From assembly GCA_035319185.1 (NCBI GenBank), contig DATHDF010000045.1:1-36977 (forward strand): a stretch of DNA of 36,977 nucleotides, read 5' to 3'. The notes beneath the pieces were generated by a model. The model worked only from the letters and a program-made list of their open reading frames with translations. It did not search any database and was not told where the DNA came from. Every line of letters starts with the position of its first letter. The stretch's first letter is position 1. This DNA comes from Fen-1308 sp035319185. Lineage in GTDB: Bacteria > Nitrospirota > Thermodesulfovibrionia > Thermodesulfovibrionales > Dissulfurispiraceae. Made by a program: the position numbers and the translations under genes. Of this stretch, positions 24,169 to 30,797 are shown piece by piece.

Positions 24169-24177
24169 TGATATAAT
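24169..24177 (+). promoter_or_regulatory. Extended -10 promoter of the histidine kinase gene
   Basis: TGA-TATAAT (24169-24177) is a perfect extended -10, about 28 bp before the ATG at 24206. No good -35 is needed or seen. Confidence 0.6.
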
Positions 24178-24205
24178 TTTAATAAAATCCTCGCAGGGAA
24201 CGACG

Positions 24206-25561
24206 ATGTCTACTTTGGCCCGCATATTGGAGCGAATCGATAAAAAGAAAGAGGATTATGAGCACTATAATTTCTCCGAAAGGGAAAATTCTGCCTTAAA
24301 GACGTTCTTCGATCTTGCGCAGGAATTCGACTCGCTCGACGATTTTTGCCTACTGGCGGTTGCGATCCCAAAAAGCTTTTATTCACTCGATGCCAGGCTT
24401 TACATTATCAGCCCGAAGACCGGCAGCCTGTCGCTGGTCGCCACCACGCTTGAAGACGGCACGCCGCTGCAAACCCCGGCCCCGCCTTACATAGAGATGA
24501 GGGAGAACCCTTACATCACAGGCGACTATGTCCTTGTGCTGAGCATTCACGGCAAGCGGCCTCATATAGACCAGCTGCCTTTCAAGGCCAGCGGTACGGC
24601 AATGGGAGTGATAGAGATATTCCCGTTCAAGGGGCATTCGGTCAGCGAGGAATTCTTTTTTGAGAAATACTCCAACCGCATCGGATTCAACCTGCACAAC
24701 CGTTTCATAGCTCAGAAGAACATCGAGCATCTCCGTTTCATCAGGTCGCTCGTCGCCGACATAGAGCACAATATCATCGTCCCGAACATAATCTACAGGC
24801 TTTACCTGCGGAACCTGAACAACAAGATCAACAAGAGCGCCGCCATTGAACAGATGCTCAGAGATTGCATAAAAGAAGGCTCGTGCAATGTCCAGATGCT
24901 GACCAAGATTCTGGCTGAGATGAGCGACAATAACAGGAGTTTTCAGGGTGAATACGACAACATAGAGAAACATTACAGAAATATGAGTCTCTTCCTGGAG
25001 ACGCTTCTCAGGCGAAGCCATTTCGACCTGGGGAGGCTGACGCTTCGGTCTAAGCCGTGCAATATCAACAAGGAGATCGTGAGGCCGCAGCTGGAAAGAT
25101 ATCTCGATCGTTTTCATGAAATGGGCATAATGATCGATGACCGCATCAGCGGCATACCGGATGAAGATGTCATCAGCGTGGTTGACGTCGGCCTGATGTC
25201 GCAGGTCTACGCCAACCTTTTTTCGAATGCCCTGAAATATACGCAGGAGGTTTTTGCCGACAACGGAGAACTGGAGAAGCACATGTCGTACGGTAGACAG
25301 CTTATTCCTGATTATTTCGGAAAAGGCATGGACGGCATAAAATACAACGTATATACAACCGGCCCGCACATACCTGCCGAAGAACGGGACAGGCTTTACG
25401 AAGACGAATACCGCGGCTCGAACACGGAACTGAAGCCGGGGTCGGGCCATGGGCTTTCGTTCATCAAGAATGTCATAGAGATCCACGAGGGAGTGGTCGG
25501 ATACGAGGCAACACACAACGGAAACAACTTCTATTTCATACTGCCCAAAACCTCGAAGTAA
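24206..25561 (+). CDS. Soluble histidine-kinase-like protein
   Basis: A 451-residue cytoplasmic protein. Residues about 40-165 look like a GAF-type sensor domain. An H-box-like segment at 185-194 (DIEHNIIVPN, H188) begins a helical dimerisation region. The C-terminal part is a HATPase_c domain with an N box (YANLFSNALKYT, N337 and N341), a degenerate G1 box (YTTGPHIP, residues 383-390, lacking the DxGxG aspartate) and a G2 box GSGHGLSF (412-419). The G1 change may weaken ATP binding, though NTG-type variants are active in other kinases. There are no membrane helices. The ATG at 24206 has AGGGA upstream; a longer frame from 23861 runs antisense over the creatininase gene and was rejected. No response regulator is nearby, so this is an orphan. 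Confidence 0.82.
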   Translation: MSTLARILERIDKKKEDYEHYNFSERENSALKTFFDLAQEFDSLDDFCLLAVAIPKSFYSLDARLYIISPKTGSLSLVATTLEDGTPLQTPAPPYIEMRENPYITGDYVLVLSIHGKRPHIDQLPFKASGTAMGVIEIFPFKGHSVSEEFFFEKYSNRIGFNLHNRFIAQKNIEHLRFIRSLVADIEHNIIVPNIIYRLYLRNLNNKINKSAAIEQMLRDCIKEGSCNVQMLTKILAEMSDNNRSFQGEYDNIEKHYRNMSLFLETLLRRSHFDLGRLTLRSKPCNINKEIVRPQLERYLDRFHEMGIMIDDRISGIPDEDVISVVDVGLMSQVYANLFSNALKYTQEVFADNGELEKHMSYGRQLIPDYFGKGMDGIKYNVYTTGPHIPAEERDRLYEDEYRGSNTELKPGSGHGLSFIKNVIEIHEGVVGYEATHNGNNFYFILPKTSK

Positions 25562-25753
25562 AATGGCGTAGCATGCTTGAAGCGTTATCGCGGTAAGATT
25601 TTTAGGTAGAGATATCGAGGCGTGACTCTGTGAAATATATTATTGCAACCTCTGACCCTTAGAAGCCTAATTTGAAATTACGACTTAGGAATTCGAAGGA
25701 ACATAGCGAAACGCGCAATCTCAGTTTCAGGCACGTTTCAAAGGATTAACGGA

Positions 25754-26215
25754 ATGACGATGACTCCGATAGGGACCATTTACTCTCCTCACAAGACAAA
25801 AGACGGATGCCCGATTCAGCCGATATTTGCCTCTGATGCCGGGGGGAGGGTTGAAGTTTTTCAGGAATATGCAGCAGGTCTTGAGGACATTGAAATGTTT
25901 TCTCACATCTATCTGATATATCAATTCGATCGCGCCGGAGCCGTGGAATTGGTGAGACCTACCTTTCTGGATGACAATCCGCATGGCATCTACGCCTCGC
26001 GACTTCCCTGCCGACCGAATGGGATAGGCCTGTCTATCGTGCAGCTTCAGCGACGGGAAGGCAATATCCTGTTTGTGCGCGGGATCGATATTCTTGACGG
26101 GACCCCTTTGCTGGATATCAAGCCATACATCCCTAAGTTTGACGTCATTGCCTCCGCTTCCAACGGCTGGGTGGGCGAAAAGCAATGGCGGCCGAAACCC
26201 AGAGATCGGGAATGA
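25754..26215 (+). CDS. trmO: tRNA m6t6A37 methyltransferase TrmO-like
   Basis: A 153-residue protein of the TrmO (UPF0066/TsaA) family, which uses SAM to N6-methylate threonylcarbamoyl-adenosine 37 in tRNA-Thr. Diagnostic pieces are PIGTIYSPHKTKDGCPIQP at the N-terminus, EDIEMFSHIYLIYQFDRA, HGIYASRLPCRPNGIGLSIV (usual form ATRSPxRPNPIGLS) and GIDILDGTPLLDIKPYIP near the end. The C-terminus is short, lacking the extra domain of the enterobacterial protein, as is common elsewhere. The ATG at 25754 follows AAGGA by 8 bases. It is a single gene preceded by a 192 bp spacer in which I see no gene. Some UPF0066 members may have other substrates; the bacterial role here is inferred from family. Confidence 0.85.
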   Translation: MTMTPIGTIYSPHKTKDGCPIQPIFASDAGGRVEVFQEYAAGLEDIEMFSHIYLIYQFDRAGAVELVRPTFLDDNPHGIYASRLPCRPNGIGLSIVQLQRREGNILFVRGIDILDGTPLLDIKPYIPKFDVIASASNGWVGEKQWRPKPRDRE

Positions 26216-26307
26216 CCGGACGCCGACAGCTTCTTCATTATTCGTGCCAAAATCGAATCTTATTCTTCTCACCAACGGCAAGCTCGCGTTAACTTTGCGG
26301 AAAAAGA

Positions 26308-26332
26308 GCGGCCTTCGGGAAACGAAGGCCGC
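26308..26332 (-). terminator. Intrinsic terminator of the Asp-box protein gene
   Basis: GCGGCCTTCG and CGAAGGCCGC form a perfect 10 bp stem with a 5-base loop (26318-26322). Reading leftward the hairpin is followed by TCTTTTTCC, a U-rich tail, 30 bp after the stop at 26362. The plus side has no U-tract, so it serves mainly the leftward gene. Confidence 0.8.
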
Positions 26333-26361
26333 TGCAAATTCTTAAATTATTTCCGCTGTTT

Positions 26362-28836
26362 CTACACAGATGGAGGCGTGGTTGTTGCCTGAGACGGTTC
26401 AAATGGATTTAGGTCGCCTTTCGCAATCAGCGCCTTTCTGCGCTCTACTTCCAATTCAAGCAGTTCTGCTTCGATACCAAGTTTACGCGATTCAATCTTC
26501 GCCTTCTCTATAGCAATCAGCAGCAGGGCCTCCCGTTCCGGCTCGCACGAACAACAATGAGCAAGCTCTGCATCGTAAACTGCTCCATCGGTTGGCAATG
26601 TGAAAGGCCTCGGTTTGTCAGTAATGTCGTCGACCTTGGGCAGCAACGTAAGCATCTTTTTAATTTCTGCAGCAATCGAACCGGGAAGCCATCCCAGATC
26701 ATTGATCGAATGCCAAAGCGGCGGAACACCAGGTGCAATAATACGGTACGAAATATCGTAAACGACCGTGCTCATTATATATGCGTCCATTACTTGTCTC
26801 ACAAAATATGTTACCGCTCTGCAATTATTATCATTGCGGATTTCTCTTGCAGTTACATCGAGTGATTCTTTGTCCTCGTAGGTACTGATAACAAGCGACC
26901 TTTCTGCGCGAGTTAGTAAGGAAGCCTGAGAGACAGACTTGAAGAAGCTACTCGATACTTGCCCCACTTGAACTAAGTTGTGATCGGTTACACTGCTTTG
27001 GCTTGAATCGGAGCTGCTTCCTCCAAAGCCAAATAGTCCACCGAAGAAACCTCCACCGCTTGAACTGGAACTTCCTGATTTAGAATTCGAGAGAGTTTCA
27101 CTCAAGGCATCAAGCGTGTTCGTCACTCTCGCTTCGTGAACAGTCGAAAGAAACTGAGTAAAGGTGGTCTGAACAGAAAAGCGCTGCTGTTCACTTGTGA
27201 TTTTTCGATAACGATCACTGTGAAATAGTTTGACCTTCTCTCCGGGAAGAAGTGTGACCGTATAAAGCAATGGTCCCTGCTGCTTTCCTATCAGGCATAA
27301 TTTATGTTGATATGTAATTCGAAATTCTATGTATTCGCGAAGAGCTGATGCATGAGTAAATTCTTCTTTCTTATCTGATCTTCCAAGCGGAAATCGTATG
27401 AACCTATCCTCGTACCACATCAAACAATCTTCCTTAACAAGCCATGGAGGGTCACAAGGGCTAACGCAACATTCTTCGCATTCAGGCACTGTTGCACACT
27501 CGACTATAGGATCTAAAATGCGCGCCCATGATTGCCATGGTTCTTGCCCGTTCGGTGTCTCCGACCAAGCCATAGCGTTAATTCCACATTGAGGGATGCT
27601 GTCGCAATCAAAGTAGTCGCCAAATCCAATCCGGAAACCGGGTGATGGCCCGGCAGCCGACCAAGATCCATTATCGGTTTCAAAGGTCTTCCACACGTTC
27701 TCATTGTGAGCTATTGTATGTCGAAGGATTAAATATTTGCCCAGCTTTTGGTCATAAACCATGCTTCCCCCCAGAATATCACCATCTTTGTTGCAGGAGA
27801 GACAAGGGAACATATGTGCATCGTTCGCTCGTTCGGGATTTACATTTACGGGGGCGCTCCAGGTTGTTCCGTGGTCGCTACTGGATGTATACATCGGCAG
27901 CCTCTTGGCGCTGTCAATATAGAGAACATGGAGTGTGCCCGAACCATCAATAGCGACATTAGTGCCGGGACAGGTCAGTGAATCTCCCTGATAGGAGAGC
28001 GGACCGTCTATTGCGCTAAAAGCTGAGTTTCCCGGAACGATGATGTTCGGTCCGCTCCAGCTATTTCCCTGATCAGAGCTTATGTAAATTTTGAGATTGC
28101 TATCTAGAGCGCCATATATTATGTAAAAGTATTGTTGATCATAGCTGACAAGGGGTCCGGTTCCGAGACCACTGTCTGTGAAATCGTGTACGGTCCAATT
28201 TGCGCCACCGTCTAATGTATAAGCGCATGCTTCCTTGTTGATACGGTCAAATCCGCATAATGCGATTTGGCCTCGCGCTGCAACGGCCGTTTTGTCTCCA
28301 AACCCGAAAGGAGCCGGTGCGCTCCAGGTTAATCCTCCGTCCTTGCTTATAACGCAGCACGGATTGAAGCCTCCTTGCATAGTTACGTAATAGCAGTTGC
28401 CTGAATCATCGAAAGCGATTCCGGCTCCTTCATCGGTATCTGTGAGGGCTGTTATTGTTTTCCATGTATTGCCTTCGTCCATGGAGACATATGCACTATT
28501 GGTAAATTGCTTGCCGTTGAACGTGACTGCACCTGCAACAATGTTTTTTGGGTTTTTGGGATTAATGGCAATCGCCGTTTCATCGCTTCGGTCTAAACCG
28601 GGGGCGCTAACTTGAATTGCTTGCGAAGGGGCAAGGGTGTCGGCAGCCCCGGCACTTTTTTCAGCTTTAGACGGCGATTTTACCTCCTTGGTGCCATAGC
28701 CAGGCCGTTTTTTTGCCTCACGAATCTGCAGTGCGGTGTTGTGGATTTTGGCACCTTCAGCTAGTCTTTTTTCGATCTCTTGGTCGGTTAAAGTCTGATC
28801 TGAATCTTTGTTTTTGAATATGACTTTTGGTTTCAT
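26362..28836 (-). CDS. Large Asp-box (BNR) protein with unknown C-terminal half
   Basis: Start at 28836 chosen because AAGGAG lies 5 bases upstream; a 22-residue longer frame to 28902 has only a weak site. Numbering below uses the longer frame (846 residues). Residues 100-460 carry five Asp-box repeats of the sialidase/propeller type (SMDEGNTW 140, SKDGGLTW 186, TLDGGANW 229, SSDQGNSW 275, SSDHGTTW 341). Residues 468-493 form a Cys-rich hinge with six cysteines. Then comes a region with LLPGEKVKLF (551), a Ser/Gly-rich loop (608-637) and VTYFVRQVMDAYIMSTVVYD. A charged coiled-coil tail (793-825) ends the protein with FEP. There is no signal peptide and no membrane helix. Sialidase catalytic residues were not found. 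The gene is monocistronic and AT-richer than its neighbours, suggesting transfer. Function unknown. Confidence 0.8.
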   Translation of the reverse strand: MKPKVIFKNKDSDQTLTDQEIEKRLAEGAKIHNTALQIREAKKRPGYGTKEVKSPSKAEKSAGAADTLAPSQAIQVSAPGLDRSDETAIAINPKNPKNIVAGAVTFNGKQFTNSAYVSMDEGNTWKTITALTDTDEGAGIAFDDSGNCYYVTMQGGFNPCCVISKDGGLTWSAPAPFGFGDKTAVAARGQIALCGFDRINKEACAYTLDGGANWTVHDFTDSGLGTGPLVSYDQQYFYIIYGALDSNLKIYISSDQGNSWSGPNIIVPGNSAFSAIDGPLSYQGDSLTCPGTNVAIDGSGTLHVLYIDSAKRLPMYTSSSDHGTTWSAPVNVNPERANDAHMFPCLSCNKDGDILGGSMVYDQKLGKYLILRHTIAHNENVWKTFETDNGSWSAAGPSPGFRIGFGDYFDCDSIPQCGINAMAWSETPNGQEPWQSWARILDPIVECATVPECEECCVSPCDPPWLVKEDCLMWYEDRFIRFPLGRSDKKEEFTHASALREYIEFRITYQHKLCLIGKQQGPLLYTVTLLPGEKVKLFHSDRYRKITSEQQRFSVQTTFTQFLSTVHEARVTNTLDALSETLSNSKSGSSSSSGGGFFGGLFGFGGSSSDSSQSSVTDHNLVQVGQVSSSFFKSVSQASLLTRAERSLVISTYEDKESLDVTAREIRNDNNCRAVTYFVRQVMDAYIMSTVVYDISYRIIAPGVPPLWHSINDLGWLPGSIAAEIKKMLTLLPKVDDITDKPRPFTLPTDGAVYDAELAHCCSCEPEREALLLIAIEKAKIESRKLGIEAELLELEVERRKALIAKGDLNPFEPSQATTTPPSV

Positions 28837-29131
28837 TTTTACTCCTTCGGCGATTTTGTTTGTACTTAGTCGGTTTTTCTTTTTCGTAGACTGTCCGTTC
28901 ATAATGTTCCGTGTTTTATCTCATTAAATTTGAATGTAACAATACCTTTGAATTGTGTCTATTGTGGAAATTACGTATTATTGAATGCGAATATCTTTAG
29001 CGAGCTATCAATTCTTTGACGAGATAAAAAATGCTTTTGCGCTGGCATCAAAGCATTACCAGAAAACTAGAAGAGGGGAAAAGCAAAAAGGGGGGGCACA
29101 GTGTAACTTGATTTCTCTACTATGGGCCGTT

Positions 29132-30313
29132 TTAATCCAGCTCTTTGCGAGCCAGGTCATCGAGTGCTTGTTCGAGCTTTGTAGATTCCTCCACTATTAT
29201 GCGGACATACTGCCACTCGCTGGAAGCCGGATTGAGCGTCCGCTCGAGCTTCTTTGCGAAGCCTCCTATGGTCACAAGCGGGTTCCTGATTTCATGCGCC
29301 ACGGCCTGCATAGCCCTCTTCGCGGCGTCGCTATGCGGGTCCAGACCGGCAAAGGTCGGCAGTGCAAATCGCGAATCCGCCTCGCTGATCTGAATCATTT
29401 TGTCTGACAGCACACTCAAAGCCCTGTTGGCCTTTTCGACAAGATCGAGTATATCACTCTGCCTGTTCGTCTCTACTTTGAGGCTCTCGGCTATCTCCTG
29501 CACCTCGTCGAAACATGACACCAGTATATCAGCCACGACATCGTTATCGAGATGGTAAATGCGTTCGGCCATGCTGGAGGAATATTCCCATTCTTTCGTT
29601 TTTTCGCATATCAGCTCCGCGAATTCCCTCGCCATATCACAGACCAATGCAATATCGGAGATGTTCGGGGTTTTTGGCCCAACATAATAAAACCTTTGGC
29701 AATCCACTATTTCGCGCGGAAAGTTCCAAAACCTCAGGGCCGCTTCTCCAACCTGGCGATGGTCTATCCCGTAATGTACCCGCTCCCATTGTAAAAGCTG
29801 ATCAAGCGGCAGCAATCGTATGAGTTCGATCCCGGGCCGGCCTTTCACAAATATGTCGTAGAAAACCAGGACACCTATTTCAAGAACCAGTCCCGCTACA
29901 AAAGCCTCATCCGGCTTGCATGTCCTGAGCCTTTGCGCAAGCGATTTTGCAAGCAGTGCACGGTAAAGGGACGATTTCCAGAACATCTCGTAATCCAGAG
30001 GCCCCACGCGCTGCATCGGGAAAGTGTCTTTCAGCGACAGGGAAAGGGCCATGACGCGCAGCCGGTTGAACCCGACCATATGGATCGCCTGCTCTATAGT
30101 TGTTATGGGTCCGCCCGTGCGGAAGAATGCGCTGTTTGCTAGCCTGAGAAGGCGTATCGGCAGGGAAACATCCTTCCCTATAACGCTGGAAAGATCTTCT
30201 ACTGAAATGTTCTCATCGGAAGCCAGTCTGACAAGACGCATTGCCACCGGCGACAAGGTTGGAAGCGAATATCCCTCGGCTATTCTGTCGAGCATCCTGG
30301 ACGGATCTTCCAT
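29132..30313 (-). CDS. HDOD-HisKA signalling protein without kinase domain
   Basis: A 393-residue cytoplasmic protein. Residues about 13-210 form an HDOD domain (LPTLSPVAMRLVRLASDE, VSLPIRLLRLANSAFF, VGFNRLRVMALS). Residues about 330-388 form a HisKA dimerisation domain with the phosphoacceptor H340 in AVAHEIRNPL. The protein then stops (LARKELD), with no HATPase_c domain and no remnant seen in the downstream 230 bp. It may be a phosphoacceptor for another kinase, or a kinase shortened by the AT-rich DNA that follows. HDOD proteins act in stress, cell-cycle and two-component signalling. The ATG at 30313 lacks a Shine-Dalgarno but follows a strong TTGACA-17-TAACTT promoter by 6 bp, so a leaderless transcript is likely. 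It is 31 bp after lspA. Confidence 0.85.
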   Translation of the reverse strand: MEDPSRMLDRIAEGYSLPTLSPVAMRLVRLASDENISVEDLSSVIGKDVSLPIRLLRLANSAFFRTGGPITTIEQAIHMVGFNRLRVMALSLSLKDTFPMQRVGPLDYEMFWKSSLYRALLAKSLAQRLRTCKPDEAFVAGLVLEIGVLVFYDIFVKGRPGIELIRLLPLDQLLQWERVHYGIDHRQVGEAALRFWNFPREIVDCQRFYYVGPKTPNISDIALVCDMAREFAELICEKTKEWEYSSSMAERIYHLDNDVVADILVSCFDEVQEIAESLKVETNRQSDILDLVEKANRALSVLSDKMIQISEADSRFALPTFAGLDPHSDAAKRAMQAVAHEIRNPLVTIGGFAKKLERTLNPASSEWQYVRIIVEESTKLEQALDDLARKELD

Positions 30314-30319
30314 AAGTGA

Positions 30320-30348
30320 AAGTTACCAGGAAATGAGAAATCTGTCAA
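30320..30348 (-). promoter_or_regulatory. Near-leaderless promoter for the HDOD-HisKA gene
   Basis: Reading leftward: a perfect TTGACA (30348-30343), a 17 bp spacer, TAACTT (30325-30320), then 6 bp and the ATG at 30313. It overlaps the lspA stop codon region. Confidence 0.65.
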
Positions 30349-30797
30349 TCGGTCCGTTTAATAACAGCGTAATAGAAGAGAAACAAAATGCCGGCGGTAA
30401 GCGCTGAATCGGCGACATTGAATGCAGGCCAATGATATGTTCCCAAATGGAAGTCCAGAAAATCCACAACGTATCCGCGCATTAACCGGTCGAGCAGATT
30501 GCCCGCAGCGCCGCCCAGCAGGAGCGAGTAAGATAACCTGTTGGCTGTGTCCTTAACGATCATTACTGACAGGGCTATCACGGCCGCAGATGAAACTAGG
30601 ATAAAAAAAGTGCTGCCGAGCGATTTGAATAATCCGAAAGCGGAGCCGATATTTTCTGCATATACAATTCTGAAAAAGGAGGTAACTGTTATAGCATCAT
30701 AAGGGCCGATATGCGTTTCGACATAATATTTGGTAAGCTGATCGAGCGCAAGCAGAATAAGGGCTGCTGCAAAAAAAGGTACCGGCGACTTTCTCAT
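30345..30797 (-). CDS. lspA: Lipoprotein signal peptidase (signal peptidase II)
   Basis: A 150-residue inner-membrane aspartic protease that removes the signal peptide of prolipoproteins after lipid addition. It has four predicted membrane helices. The catalytic aspartates are D103 in GNLLDRL and D130 in FNVADSAL. The length is normal. The ATG overlaps the ileS stop (ATGA), giving the very common ileS-lspA coupled pair. Substrates in this window are the lipoprotein at 14939-15352 and possibly the putative glycoside hydrolase. Confidence 0.97.
   Translation of the reverse strand: MRKSPVPFFAAALILLALDQLTKYYVETHIGPYDAITVTSFFRIVYAENIGSAFGLFKSLGSTFFILVSSAAVIALSVMIVKDTANRLSYSLLLGGAAGNLLDRLMRGYVVDFLDFHLGTYHWPAFNVADSALTAGILFLFYYAVIKRTD

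Noticed and set aside
23861..24205. N-terminal extension of the histidine-kinase frame.
   Set aside because: It is antisense to the creatininase-family gene. The ATG at 24206 has a promoter and a usable ribosome-binding site.
24383..25516. A 377-codon open frame on the minus strand.
   Set aside because: It lies wholly antisense to the histidine-kinase-like gene, has no ribosome-binding site and no recognisable domain; it is a composition shadow.
25562..25753. A 192 bp spacer before trmO, checked for a small gene or RNA.
   Set aside because: Only short imperfect repeats and a poor promoter-like sequence were found; nothing supportable.
28903..29131. The AT-rich spacer was searched for kinase-domain remnants, an insertion sequence end or a small RNA.
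   Set aside because: No N/G-box remnant, terminal inverted repeat or stable hairpin was seen.
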